DNA of 64,000 nucleotides from Virgibacillus aidingensis (lineage in GTDB: Bacteria > Bacillota > Bacilli > Bacillales > Amphibacillaceae), in the NCBI RefSeq assembly GCF_010994035.1, contig NZ_WIXN01000002.1, forward strand, positions 62,001 to 126,000, written 5' to 3'. The notes below the pieces were generated by a model. It worked only from the letters and a program-made list of their open reading frames with translations, was not told the origin of the DNA and did no database searches. The translations under genes and the position numbers were made by a program. Every line of letters starts with the position of its first letter. Position 1 is the stretch's first letter. Below, in pieces: positions 8,173 to 17,318 of this stretch.

Positions 8173-9054
8173 CTATTCCTTTTCCAGATGTTTGTTTAAC
8201 GTATGAGAAGTTTCTTCCACCAATTTCTGGTCGATTTCGGCATAATAGATTCCGTTTATTACTTTTGGCTCTGCCCCTTTTGCCATATCAATCACCTTTA
8301 TGGAGGTAGCATGTAAATCCTCCATCAGGGATAGAGTGTTTCCTGTCATATTGGTAGCACTACTTTCTTCCAGAAGTGTTTTTATATCTGAGGCAGATAA
8401 TTGATCTTCCAATAATTTGCCCATGTCACTCCATATTTGCCGGTTATTCTGCACATCTTCCTTAGCGATTTCCAGCTTTTCATATATACTTTCTTCCGGA
8501 AGCGCGGCATAATAGTCCACGGGAACATCCAACAGGCCCGATACGGCAGCAATGGCAGGCTCAGGGGATTTCTCATAAGCAGAAGCATGTATTAATTTGT
8601 CCTGGCCTATCACTTCTCCTTGTGCGTTAAAAATATCAACATACGCATCACGGGGAATAGACACTACATTTATACTATTTTTATCGCTATTATAAGTAAG
8701 CAATATATTCAGGCTGTTCCTTCGATTCGTTTCGTCAGCGGCATCTCTTCCCATCAAAAACACAGAAAAGGATGAAGTATCCTGCTGAGCAGCCTGCTGT
8801 TCATCCGGACTGTCCTGAGCAAGTTCATTATTAAAGTTCAGATCCGGCATCAGGAGAAGTATGACCAACATGACCATCATGACAGCTCCCAATACAGGAA
8901 CTGCATACCTTCTGCTTTTGCCAGGTAGCATTGGCTTCTTTTTGCTGTTTTTATCCTGAATTTTATGTAAAGTCTCCACCCGGTCTTTTTCCGTAAATGT
9001 CAGCTCTTCTTCTTCCAAATGGGAAAATAGCTTCTTTTTCCATTTATGATTCAT
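8173..9054 (-). CDS. Anti-sigma-like membrane protein with LytR-CpsA-Psr-like domain
   Basis: About 293 residues. Cytoplasmic residues 1-45, a transmembrane helix near 48-70 (VPVLGAVMMVMLVILLLMP), then an extracytoplasmic domain. Residues 95-200 resemble the LytR-CpsA-Psr fold (FSVFLMGRD, NILLTYNSDKNSINVVSIPRDAYV, then DVPVDYYAALPEESI). The usual RSDT segment, whose Asp/Arg bind metal and pyrophosphate, reads RRNS here, so activity may be lost. It overlaps the ECF sigma gene by 11 bases, the classic arrangement for a cognate anti-sigma factor; that role is inferred. The ATG at 9054 is preferred over the one at 9060 because GGAGGG lies 8 bases upstream. Confidence 0.65.
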   Translation of the reverse strand: MNHKWKKKLFSHLEEEELTFTEKDRVETLHKIQDKNSKKKPMLPGKSRRYAVPVLGAVMMVMLVILLLMPDLNFNNELAQDSPDEQQAAQQDTSSFSVFLMGRDAADETNRRNSLNILLTYNSDKNSINVVSIPRDAYVDIFNAQGEVIGQDKLIHASAYEKSPEPAIAAVSGLLDVPVDYYAALPEESIYEKLEIAKEDVQNNRQIWSDMGKLLEDQLSASDIKTLLEESSATNMTGNTLSLMEDLHATSIKVIDMAKGAEPKVINGIYYAEIDQKLVEETSHTLNKHLEKE

Positions 9055-9571
9055 AAACATCTCCCTCCTCTATTAAAATTTTCAGCTTTTGCTTTGCTCT
9101 TCTTAACCTTGTTTTAACTGTGTTCGTATTTAATCCGGTTATTTCGGATATTTCCTTGATGGAAAAAGACTTATAGTAATACAAAAAAATAACTTCCCGG
9201 TATTGTTTCGATAAAGAAAAAATCATACGCTTCATCTCTTCAGCCTCAGTCTTATTCATCACTTTTTCTTCTGCTGAAGGCAATAAAGTTCCCACCGCCT
9301 TTTCCAAAAAGCTTCTGGCCTGCACTTTACGATAGTGCCAGCTTCTTAAATAATCCTTACACTGATTAATGGTAATTCTGTACAGCCAGGTTTTGATGGA
9401 AGATTCAAAACGAAAGCGATCCAGATTCTCATAGCATTTAATGAAGGTATTCTGAACCATATCCTTAGCTGTTTCCGTATCTTTGACATAACTGAACGCC
9501 AGTCTGACCAGATCACTTCCATATTCGATCATGATTCTTTCCAATATCTGTTCTTTCTTCCCCTCTTCCAT
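9044..9571 (-). CDS. ECF-type RNA polymerase sigma factor
   Basis: 175 residues with region 2 (LVRLAFSYVKDTETAKDMVQNTFIKCYENLDRF, then IKTWLYRITINQCKDYLR) and region 4 (LSKQYREVIFLYYYKSFSIKEISEITGLNTNTVKTRLRRAKQKL) of an extracytoplasmic-function sigma factor, near SigV/SigX/SigM in style. It directs RNA polymerase to stress promoters. Its stop overlaps the start of the LCP-like membrane gene. An ECF-type promoter precedes it, so it is likely autoregulated. The Shine-Dalgarno site is AAAGGAGG. The stimulus is unknown; a cell-wall signal is suggested by the LCP-like partner. Confidence 0.92.
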   Translation of the reverse strand: MEEGKKEQILERIMIEYGSDLVRLAFSYVKDTETAKDMVQNTFIKCYENLDRFRFESSIKTWLYRITINQCKDYLRSWHYRKVQARSFLEKAVGTLLPSAEEKVMNKTEAEEMKRMIFSLSKQYREVIFLYYYKSFSIKEISEITGLNTNTVKTRLRRAKQKLKILIEEGDVYES

Positions 9572-9608
9572 AATTCCTCCTTTTTTCAGCCTGATTATTT
9601 AGCCTTTT

Positions 9609-9635
9609 GACGGCAGCTAAATCAAATTAGTTTCA
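9609..9635 (-). promoter_or_regulatory. ECF-sigma autoregulatory promoter
   Basis: On the minus strand TGAAAC, exactly 17 bases, then CGTC, which is the consensus recognised by SigX/W/M-type ECF factors. It lies about 40 bases upstream of the sigma gene start. Confidence 0.75.
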
Positions 9636-9862
9636 ACCTTTCACTGCCTTTTCAATTTTTATTCATTTGTTTATACTTATGTACACCATCTTATCTCATT
9701 AAAATGCATGATATAAAACAAAGAGAACCTGTTCCAACGAATTGGAACACTGCTGGAGTTAAAAATAATACAATAGATTCAGACAAGTTTTAGCCGGGGA
9801 ATAAATCGGGAAATAATAGAATATATATTTAAGCGTCTTGACCAAAAGGAGGAAAATCTAGT

Positions 9863-10321
9863 ATGCCAAGCGGAACACATCATGAGGAATTAAATGTGCC
9901 GATAATCAAAGTATGGGATTTCGTTAGTGATATGAATAATTGGGCTCCCTTGGTTCCGGGATATATTAATCATAAAATTTTAAATGATAGGGAATCCTAT
10001 TGGGAATTTTATGGAGATATTGGGATTATGCGACGGAAAATTAAATTGCACGTCACTATTACTAAATGGGAAAAGCCCTCCAAAGTCACCTTTGACTTAA
10101 AGGGGGAAAATGAAAAGTTTACAGGCAGCGGATACTTTGAAGGGATAGCCTTAGATGGAGCAAAAACCGAAATGACCGGAAACCTGGATATTACAGCAAC
10201 TGGTTTGAAAGCACCTGTCATTAATCCGGTATTGACTTCATTTGTTCCAAAAACTGCAAAAGATTTAACTAAAGCTGTTGCCAATAAAATTAGAGAAACT
10301 GAAAAAGAAAGCATGGGATAG
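9863..10321 (+). CDS. CoxG-like SRPBCC family protein
   Basis: 152 residues, one SRPBCC (START-like) domain: HHEELNVPIIKVWDFVSDMNNWAPLVPGYI at the start, a beta-sheet core (GDIGIMRRKIKLHVTITKW, KVTFDLKGENEKFTGSGYFEG), and a long C-terminal helix (TAKDLTKAVANKIRETEKE). This matches CoxG, named after the CO dehydrogenase gene cluster, though many soil bacilli have stand-alone copies without carbon monoxide oxidation genes, as here. The ligand is unknown. Shine-Dalgarno AAAGGAGG. It converges on the small gene that follows. Confidence 0.8.
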   Translation: MPSGTHHEELNVPIIKVWDFVSDMNNWAPLVPGYINHKILNDRESYWEFYGDIGIMRRKIKLHVTITKWEKPSKVTFDLKGENEKFTGSGYFEGIALDGAKTEMTGNLDITATGLKAPVINPVLTSFVPKTAKDLTKAVANKIRETEKESMG

Positions 10322-10348
10322 TTCAAACTGCTATCCCATACTTTCTTT
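10302..10348. terminator. Bidirectional intrinsic terminator
   Basis: Perfect arms ATGGGATAG (10313-10321) and CTATCCCAT (10331-10339), with CTTTCTTT after it on + and CTTTCTTTTTC after it on minus. Its first arm overlaps the CoxG stop region. Confidence 0.8.
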
Positions 10349-10496
10349 AAGCTCCCTTACTAATTCCAAAAAACCTTTTTTGATGAATGGACTTTTTTTC
10401 TTTTTTGGTCTTCAAATAAAGCTGATGCTCCAACGCCCTTTTTCGCATAGTCCTCACATTGTCTTCCGCTGCACTTCTGTATATATCCTGATACAT
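10347..10496 (-). CDS. Small basic protein, 49 aa, unknown
   Basis: An ATG at 10496 opens a 49-codon frame: MYQDIYRSAAEDNVRTMRKR and so on, ending RFFGISKGA. It has a purine-rich AAGGA 11 bases upstream, many Lys and Arg residues, a predicted single helix over residues 5-30, and the shared terminator just behind its stop. I do not recognise the family. The helical N-terminus, reasonable codon use and placement in an otherwise empty gap support a real gene, but the length makes this uncertain. Confidence 0.5.
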   Translation of the reverse strand: MYQDIYRSAAEDNVRTMRKRALEHQLYLKTKKEKKSIHQKRFFGISKGA

Positions 10497-10587
10497 ATTA
10501 TATCGTTCCTTCCATGTTTTATTTTCTATTTACAGTTTACCCTGTTTACAGCTTTTTAACTTCGGCACAGGGATTGATTTCACACGG

Positions 10588-10613
10588 AAAAAAACCCTAC
10601 TTCTTCAGTAGGG
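10588..10613 (-). terminator. Intrinsic terminator after the YfcC transporter gene
   Basis: Arms CCCTAC/GTAGGG followed by seven T residues on the minus strand. A perfect 14-bp palindrome, CCGTCTTAAGACGG, lies just before it. Confidence 0.85.
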
Positions 10614-10651
10614 TGTGTTCCGTCTTAAGACGGAGTATGGAAAAACCATTA

Positions 10652-12067
10652 TTAGTACCCAATCATTTGTGCGAAAACCACAAAAGCCCCGCCAATAACA
10701 ATAAAAATCACGACAAGCGGCCAGATAAATTTGATCCATTTTTCATAAGGAACGCCGGAAGCTGCAAGGAAGGCCATCAGCGTAGTTCCTGTCGGATAAA
10801 TCAGGTTTGTAAACCCGTCTCCCAATTGAAATGCCAATACTCCTGTCTGTCTTGTCATACCAACTAAATCGCCCAGTGGAACAATAATCGGCATCGTTGC
10901 CGCAGCCTGTCCTGATCCCGAATTAATAAAGAAATTAATGATCGTCTGCACGCCATAAACTCCCAGCACTTGAACAGCTTCAGGCAAAATCACTACAAAA
11001 TTGGCCAATCCCTGAATAACAGTATCAATAATCATTCCTTCTACCAAAGCTACAGGAATTGCTCTTGCTATACCTACTATGAGAGCACCTAATGTAAAAG
11101 CTTTTGCTCCGGCGAGGAATTCTTCTGCAATCCTGCTCGGTGAAAGTTTGGCAAACAGTCCGCCGATAATACCGATGGCCAGAAACAGCGCCGCAATATC
11201 GTTAATATACCAGCCCTCATTCATGACACCCCATACAAGCACAGCAAGCCCTGTTATTAATGTCAAAAGGACAAAATAATGTCTTGTTTGAAAATGAGCC
11301 TCCTCCAATTCATAAGTTTCTTCTTTTGCATTCAGTTCCATATCATATACAATACTTTTGGAGGGATTTTCCTTTACCTTTTTTGCATACCGGATAACGT
11401 AAAAGCTTGCCGCAATCAGCAGGATAACGAGAAGAATTGCCCTCAGCCACAACCCCGAATAAATAGGCACTTCAGCAATCTGCTGGGCGACCCCCACATT
11501 AAAGGGATTCATTAATCCTGCAATAAACCCGGAATACATACCTATAAATACCATCGATAACCCAGTAATCGCGTCATAACCAAGTGACCGCGCCAGTGCT
11601 ATTGCCAATGGAATAAGTGCAATTGCTTCCACCGTCATTCCAATCGTAAACCCGCCGATTGAAAAAACGATCATGAAAATAGGAATAATGAGTACATGTT
11701 TATTTCCGAGCAATCCTGCAATTTTCTTCACCACTGTATCAAACAGGCCAGTAGCAGTAATGATTTGAAATGCTCCGCCCACAACAAAAATAAACAGGAT
11801 AATATCTGCTGCTTCGTTTAATCCAGTTATAAATAAACCTGGAATTTCAAAAATGCCGACAGGCTGCTGATCAACATACTGATAGGAACCTTCCTGAACG
11901 ACTTCTCTTCCTGATTCCGGATCCTCTGACCGCTCGAATTCGCCTGCAGGAATAATATATGTTAAGGCAGCTGCAATCAGCACGATGATGAATAATAATA
12001 CAAATACATGCGGAATCTTTAACCGACGCTTCTTTTCTGTCTCTTTGTCTGCCGATTTTTGTGCCAT
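10652..12067 (-). CDS. YfcC family transporter
   Basis: 471 residues with about 11-12 hydrophobic segments, a basic cytoplasmic N-terminus and an extracellular loop at about residues 45-75. The order and motifs (YIIPAGEF near residue 40, GGAFQIITATGLFDTVVKKI, FSIGGFTIGMTVEAIALIPL, GLMNPFNVGVAQQIAE, INFFINSGSGQAAATMPIIVPL, QLGDGFTNLIYPT) fit the YfcC family in the DcuC/ion-transporter superfamily. The GSGQAAA and GxGFTN segments are typical substrate or ion sites. Relatives move C4-dicarboxylates, amino acids or short-chain acids; the substrate here is not determined. Single-gene unit. Confidence 0.85.
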   Translation of the reverse strand: MAQKSADKETEKKRRLKIPHVFVLLFIIVLIAAALTYIIPAGEFERSEDPESGREVVQEGSYQYVDQQPVGIFEIPGLFITGLNEAADIILFIFVVGGAFQIITATGLFDTVVKKIAGLLGNKHVLIIPIFMIVFSIGGFTIGMTVEAIALIPLAIALARSLGYDAITGLSMVFIGMYSGFIAGLMNPFNVGVAQQIAEVPIYSGLWLRAILLVILLIAASFYVIRYAKKVKENPSKSIVYDMELNAKEETYELEEAHFQTRHYFVLLTLITGLAVLVWGVMNEGWYINDIAALFLAIGIIGGLFAKLSPSRIAEEFLAGAKAFTLGALIVGIARAIPVALVEGMIIDTVIQGLANFVVILPEAVQVLGVYGVQTIINFFINSGSGQAAATMPIIVPLGDLVGMTRQTGVLAFQLGDGFTNLIYPTGTTLMAFLAASGVPYEKWIKFIWPLVVIFIVIGGAFVVFAQMIGY

Positions 12068-12657
12068 TCCATGTCCCCCTTTATGACTATTTATACAATA
12101 ATGTTTATAATTATAGATAAAATTTTTATTTTGTCAAACATAAGTAAAGATATACCATAAAATACCTACCTTTATCTCATCCATTTCAATAATTACCTTC
12201 TTTATGTAATAATCCTGGACCGCACACTAACAGGTTCTAGATGCAAGCTGAGTTAATCACCATTTTTGGGCTATATACTATCATAATTATTAGTTCTTAT
12301 ATTGAAGATCTCTTTAGAGTCAGAAGAGAAAAATAATTCTTTATGCCGCAGCAAATAAGCGGGTGTCTAAAGAAAGGTAATAAGCTAATTGGATATAGAG
12401 AGCTGGAAATCCGTTTACTAAGCCCCATTTAAATAAGTTATATAAGAAAGCTTGCTTATGGTATAAGGATGCGTGTTAAAATTAAATTTTATGGCATCCT
12501 CATTTCATGGGACAATTCCTCTGCATTCAAAAAGCACTGCATTTACAGTGCAATTTGACAGTATCTTCTTTACCTATTTTGATCTGAAAATGTATTCTTC
12601 CCGATAAATAACGGAACCCGAAAAAATCCCCTTTGCCCAATGCTTTTCATCCTGCTT
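12068..12657. other. Intergenic region without a recognised gene
   Basis: AT-rich. It holds the YfcC gene promoter region on the right-hand minus strand side, one hairpin at about 12468-12503 (AGGATGC paired with GCATCCT), and the purC terminator. No frame with a ribosome site and coding character was seen on either strand. Confidence 0.6.
12527..12551 (-). terminator. Probable purC terminator
   Basis: GCACTG/CAGTGC stem followed by TTTTTGAA on the minus strand, about 110 bases after the purC stop. Confidence 0.6.
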
Positions 12658-13338
12658 TTACGGTACTATGATCTTCTCCAATTCCAATGGCTCTAGGTAT
12701 TCTCCATCTTTATATGCGCGCATATTGCCGCCGGAAATTTCATCAATAAGCAAAATACGATTATTTTTATCCCTGCCGAATTCCAGTTTGATGTCGTACA
12801 ACTCCACACCTTTTTCAGCAAGCGCTTCTTTTACAACATCCGAAATTTTCACAGTCAGTTGCTTTAATATATTATATTCGTCTTTTGTTAAAATACCGAG
12901 CATATGCAGTGCATCTTCATTAATGGGAGGATCCCCCCGCTCGTCATCTTTCAGGGTAACTTCCACAAAGGCATCCAGTGTTTGGCCTTCCTTCGCATAT
13001 TTTCTATAACGTCGCAGGAAACTCCCGACCGCCCGGTAGCGGCAAATGACTTCGAGTCCTTCCCCGAATACCTCGGCTGGCTTCACGGTCATGGTTTGTT
13101 CCTCTATATTTGCATTAATAAAATGGGTAGGCATATCATTTTCCTTTAATTTTTCAAAAAAAAATTTGGTCATTTTCAGCCCTGCTTTTCCTGCCCCCTC
13201 CATCGTGAGACCGACTGTATTGGCACCAGGGTCAAATACCCCGTCCTCTCCGGTAACATCATCTTTGAATTTCAGTAAATAATTCCCATTCTCCAGTGCA
13301 TATACGTCTTTTGTTTTTCCCTTGTATATTTCTTTCAT
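12658..13338 (-). CDS. purC: Phosphoribosylaminoimidazole-succinocarboxamide synthase
   Basis: 226 residues; joins CAIR with aspartate using ATP to make SAICAR in purine synthesis. The N-terminal KGKTKDVY segment (nucleotide-binding strand), EVICRYRAVGSFLRRY (first family signature) and LYDIKLEFG (second signature, Asp/Lys/Glu) are all present, as is DEISGGNMRAYKDG near the C-terminus. It is a few residues shorter than the B. subtilis enzyme (241) and stands alone instead of inside a pur operon, so it could be a paralog of an operon-encoded copy elsewhere. Confidence 0.9.
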   Translation of the reverse strand: MKEIYKGKTKDVYALENGNYLLKFKDDVTGEDGVFDPGANTVGLTMEGAGKAGLKMTKFFFEKLKENDMPTHFINANIEEQTMTVKPAEVFGEGLEVICRYRAVGSFLRRYRKYAKEGQTLDAFVEVTLKDDERGDPPINEDALHMLGILTKDEYNILKQLTVKISDVVKEALAEKGVELYDIKLEFGRDKNNRILLIDEISGGNMRAYKDGEYLEPLELEKIIVP

Positions 13339-13470
13339 GACCGAATTCCTCGCTTTTCATCTAATTTCATGACTGTCCAATAAGTTATTCTTCATATGAT
13401 TTATGTTATCATATAACTAATACTTGACATAGTCTTAATATAGGAAAGATACAATCAGGGGGAATATAAA

Positions 13471-14103
13471 ATGGATGTATGGTATGTAAGTTATGGTTCC
13501 AACCTCTGCAAAAGCCGTTTTTCCTGTTATATCAAAGGAGGCACACCTGAAGGATCCGATAAAGCAGAGCGAGGGTGTCTGAACCAAACACCACCAAAAA
13601 GAACCGAGATAGCAGAACTCCCCTATTCACTTTATTTCATGCGGGAGAAAAGTAAATGGGGAAAAGGCGGTGTTGCGTTCATTGATCATGAAAAAGAGGA
13701 TCAGCAAACAACGATCGCCAGAAAATACTTGATTACTGATGACCAATTCCGGGAAGTGGTGGAACAGGAAAACAATGTAGAAAAATTACATCTTCCTCTG
13801 GAAAAGATTATAGACAATGGATACATTGACTTAACGCCAAGCTGGTATGACAGGGTGCTATATGTTGGCGAAACGGAAGGAGCACCCATGTTTACATTTA
13901 CAAACTCCAGCCCCATGGGAGAAAATGATTTCACTACTCCTCCATCGACATATCTATCCATGATCTCACGAGGCCTAAAAGAGGTTGGCTTGAAAAAAGA
14001 GGAAATTGTAGACTATTTTATAGGCAAACCCGGTATTGAAAATCATTTTACACGGGAGTCGCTGTATCAGTATATTTTCCAGGAACAAACTTCATTAGTT
14101 TGA
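13471..14103 (+). CDS. Gamma-glutamylcyclotransferase-fold protein
   Basis: 210 residues. VWYVSYGSNLCKSRF at residues 3-17 is the YGSNL motif of the gamma-glutamylcyclotransferase/AIG2 fold, which binds the substrate glutamyl group. The rest (AFIDHEKED, DRVLYVGETEGAPMFTFTN, TTPPSTYLSMISRGLKEVGLKKEEIVDYF) matches a longer Bacillus subfamily of unknown substrate. The canonical catalytic Glu cannot be fixed without alignment. Start ATG with GGGGGA 8 bases upstream. Divergent from purC. Confidence 0.7.
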   Translation: MDVWYVSYGSNLCKSRFSCYIKGGTPEGSDKAERGCLNQTPPKRTEIAELPYSLYFMREKSKWGKGGVAFIDHEKEDQQTTIARKYLITDDQFREVVEQENNVEKLHLPLEKIIDNGYIDLTPSWYDRVLYVGETEGAPMFTFTNSSPMGENDFTTPPSTYLSMISRGLKEVGLKKEEIVDYFIGKPGIENHFTRESLYQYIFQEQTSLV

Positions 14104-14274
14104 ATCTCATCCCATTTTGCGTATAGCTGCAAGTTCATGGGTATGGCTATTTTATGCAAGCTGACATCATTTATTTTTGTACTCATTTTGCAGGCAGGTA
14201 ATCTGCCTGTCCAGCAGCCGATCGATGAAACCTTTTTATCAAGCGTGTGAAAATATATCCAGGATGTGAATTTC

Positions 14275-14928
14275 ATGCCCACTAACCGATTGCCAATTCT
14301 AATTCTTGTCATGAGTGTTGTATACTTATTTATTATCCCGGATGAGCCATTTATTTTCAGGTTATTTTTCAAACTTATCCCGATGGTTATGATCATTATG
14401 TATGCATTCCGTCAGAGTGACGTAAAAAATTCAGCAGCACAAAAATTCATAATCACCGGGCTTTTTTTCTCCATTATCGGGGACGGCACCCTGCATTGGT
14501 TTATGATTGGGCTGACAGCGTTTCTGCTCGGTCATATTTCTTATACTGCAGGGTTTCTTACCCGCTGGAAATTTTCCTGGATTCGTCTAGCGATGGTCAT
14601 ACCAATTGCAGGATATGCTGTTTTTATGGGAATGGAAATGACTGGAGCATTAAGCAGCGGCGGGGATAAGGCACTGCTGGTTCCTGTCATGCTTTATATT
14701 ACCGTTATATCTCTCATGGCCTGGTCTGCGATCATGACAGGAAACGTATGGGCAGCAGTTGGCAGTATTTTGTTTGTGATTTCCGATTCCATCCTGGCCT
14801 GGAATATGTTCGTTTCGCCAATAGCCAATTCTGGGGAGCTGGTGATGTCTACCTACTATGGAGCGCAATTTCTGATCGCCCACAGCCTTGCTGCGATTAA
14901 CGGCAAACCTAAAAGAATCATTTGGTAA
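14275..14928 (+). CDS. YhhN/TMEM86 family lysoplasmalogenase-like membrane protein
   Basis: 217 residues and about seven to eight hydrophobic helices, near the usual family length. The conserved segments FSIIGDGTLHWF, FLLGHISYTAGF and ILFVISDSILAWNMF carry the Asp residues (GDxxL, SDSxxA) that mark the YhhN family. Eukaryotic TMEM86 and a Legionella member hydrolyse the vinyl-ether bond of lysoplasmalogen; the role in bacilli is not settled. ATG at 14275 is preferred over the GTG nine bases earlier because AGGATG stands at proper distance only from the former. Confidence 0.85.
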   Translation: MPTNRLPILILVMSVVYLFIIPDEPFIFRLFFKLIPMVMIIMYAFRQSDVKNSAAQKFIITGLFFSIIGDGTLHWFMIGLTAFLLGHISYTAGFLTRWKFSWIRLAMVIPIAGYAVFMGMEMTGALSSGGDKALLVPVMLYITVISLMAWSAIMTGNVWAAVGSILFVISDSILAWNMFVSPIANSGELVMSTYYGAQFLIAHSLAAINGKPKRIIW

Positions 14929-14968
14929 ATACAGAAGACAGACACCCGCAGGCCTCTGCCTTTTCCCA

Positions 14969-16665
14969 TTAATACATAATCCCTTCCCTCGTATGGGTTT
15001 CAGCTAAAAATGCCGGGTCCGGATCAAAGTAATCTTCATTATAATGAAAATGAAACTCCCCATCCCGGACATAGCCGGCACCCCAGGTTGGATCCATTTC
15101 CAGCCAATCACCGTCAACCATTACTTCTACCCAGGCATGCCGTTCCCCGGCAAAGCCTTCTACATAATGTGCTTCCATGCCACTCGCCCGCAATAAGGCT
15201 GTTGCCAAAAAGGCATAGTCCTGGCAAATGCCTGCCCCGGATTCCAGCACAGACAGTGCACTGTCATCTATATTAAAAATATCTGCCTCCGCTTTTTCCA
15301 CATCGTAGGCTATATGCCGGGCAACAAATTGGTAGACTGCCCTGGCTTTTTCCCGATCACTTGCCAGGCCTGCAGTAATCTCTTCCGCCTTGTCAATAAT
15401 GTTGGATGATCTGATTCTATCCCGCGTGATGGAAGAATGCCGCGTTCATCCGGTATATCATTCACTTCATGCTTTATTCGTGCGACGGCTTCAAAATAAA
15501 ACATGGATTGATTTTGTCTTTCATGGTCAGGTACATTAACGATTACCTCGTAATTCCCCGGTCCAAAACGAAAATAGGCCAGCCCATCAAATTGATAATC
15601 TTCTACAGGGATGACATACCCTGCTTCCTCTTCTTGCGCATCAAGATTTATAACCGTAACAATAATATGAGTTATCGCATCAGCACCTGGCATGCCGGGG
15701 TCAATTTCTCCTGCAATACGGTATTCCTGGTCTGTCTGCAGTGCTGCTTCATTCCAAGCAGGAGCATGCAATGTGACTCCCCGCTCGATGTACTGATTAA
15801 ATTTTTCCATTTCTGCAAAGGTCTTCTCACCCTGATGATCAGCATAAAAGGAAGCTGCTTCATAATACAGATCATCTTCCTCGTTATAGCTTTGCACCCT
15901 CACATGATGAAGCCCTTCACCAAAATACAGGGGAACTTCCCCCTGAAAGGTGCCCCCTTCAACCGGGAAGAGAATTTGTCTGTCCTCATTATCCTTTTCC
16001 ACCTGAACAAGCACCATCTCCCCCGGATAGTCCTCCGGAACAGACCCTTCAACAAAAACAGTACCCTCATCATGCTGGTCCAATCCCTGTTCAGGGCTGA
16101 AAAGCTGCACATCATTCAGTACACCATATTCCGTATACTCCACTTCTCTGTAGACATCTTCATCCTCATTCGTCACTTCAAATGCTGCCGTTTCAAAATA
16201 AATTTCTTCTTCATTTGCTTGATTGCTCGGCGCCCGGACACTTACTTTATACTCGCCGGCGCCTTGATGTAAATTCAGTTCCTGGGAAAAAGATCCATCT
16301 TCAATGGGAACATAGTAATTGAATTCATTGCCGGGTAATTCTTCTAACGCATCCGCTGCAGTCATGACAATCCATAAATTATTTCCCGTCAGATCATCCG
16401 TTTCCGTGATGGTACCTTCCAGGTTTACTGTTGTATTTGCTGTGAAACGATCCTGCTCCGGTGACGTCAGGGAAAAACCAACTTCCTCTGCATAAGGTGT
16501 CAGTTGAATGCCGGTATTATCTTCTTCTGTCTCCTCCTCCGCCGCTGCTTGTTCTGCTCCCTCACTATCCTGTTCATCCCGCTGTACCTCATCCTGTGTA
16601 CAGCCAGTTAGGATGAAGAAGATAAATAAAGTTATTACTATGTAAAGCATCTTTCTTTGCCCCAT
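14969..16665 (-). pseudogene. Transglutaminase-domain lipoprotein, broken by a 1-base frameshift
   Basis: Two adjacent frames form one gene. The first (16665 to 15310) begins with a lipoprotein signal (LFIFFILTGC), an acidic linker and two or three beta-rich repeats that each contain AxxFxVTNED/YEAASFYAD-like strands. It reads in frame to LPSRGIESDHP, then shifts. The second frame continues NIIDKAEEITAGLASDREKA, then a transglutaminase core: GAGICQDYAFL (Cys), ERHAWVEV (His) and EMDPTWG (Asp), an intact triad. One missing A in a CCAAAC run near 15402-15405 explains the break; total length is one base short of 566 codons. It may be a recent mutation or a sequence error. The family likely acts on cell-wall proteins or peptides. 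Confidence 0.8.
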
Positions 16666-16877
16666 CGAATCCCCCTAGCTCTTTGCCTTAATCCTGCAAA
16701 GTTATAAGCGTTATACATAACAACATGAAAACTTCCAAGAATTTTCTATCATTATCTTACTATGGTATACAAACGATGTCACTACTGATTTTTACTGAAT
16801 CTGGTTTTACTAGTCATAATTGCTTCTTCCCCACATAAAAATGAAATATCTATATCACTTTGGGGGTAAATGAAATA

Positions 16878-17267
16878 ATGAATAAACAAGCGGCAGTCAC
16901 AGCGGAGGACTTAGAAAGGTATTACACACTGCGAAAGCAAAAAACAGAGATGGAAAAGGAAATAAATGAGTTAAAAAAGAAGATCCATGATTATTTTGAC
17001 AATCATGTCGGGGAAAAACAAAAAGGCAGCGTGACACTTGGCGATTATCAAGCTTCCCGGCAAATCCGCAGTTCTGTACATTATGATCGAGAGGAAACGG
17101 TTGAAAAATTGGAAAAGCTGAATTTAAAGGATTTTATCATCGTAGAAGAAAAACCGGATACAGAGAAACTGGAAGCAGCTATAAAAGTAGGCTTAGTCGA
17201 AAAGGATGCATTTGCAGACTGTAAAAATACAAAACTGACACAGGCGATCGTAGTGAAAGAGGTGTAG
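16878..17267 (+). CDS. Small coiled-coil protein, unknown
   Basis: 129 residues. The first half is a charged helix (LRKQKTEMEKEINELKKKIHDYFDNH) followed by a beta-rich part (GSVTLGDYQASRQIRSSVHYDREETVEKLEKLNL) and a C-terminal EKPDTEKLEAAIKVGLVEKDAF segment. It resembles phage-style and chromosomal proteins of unknown role in bacilli that carry a short helical hairpin. The ATG at 16878, 11 bases after GGGGG, is preferred to an in-frame TTG at 16860. It ends at a strong terminator, so it forms a one-gene unit. Confidence 0.65.
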   Translation: MNKQAAVTAEDLERYYTLRKQKTEMEKEINELKKKIHDYFDNHVGEKQKGSVTLGDYQASRQIRSSVHYDREETVEKLEKLNLKDFIIVEEKPDTEKLEAAIKVGLVEKDAFADCKNTKLTQAIVVKEV

Positions 17268-17289
17268 GGCTGGATGATGCTGATAGGAT

Positions 17290-17318
17290 GACCAGGGGGA
17301 GGCCCCTGGTTTTTGTTT
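17290..17318 (+). terminator. Intrinsic terminator
   Basis: ACCAGGGG/CCCCTGGT stem with GAGG loop, followed by TTTTTGTTT. Confidence 0.9.

Noticed and set aside
10616-10635. Perfect palindrome CCGTCTTAAGACGG as a possible operator
   Set aside because: It lies between the YfcC gene stop and its terminator, so it more likely belongs to the 3' RNA structure; no promoter is near.
15469-16272. 267-codon open frame on the + strand
   Set aside because: It is the antisense of the transglutaminase-lipoprotein gene, lacks a ribosome site and has an unnatural Ile/Phe/Cys/His-rich composition.
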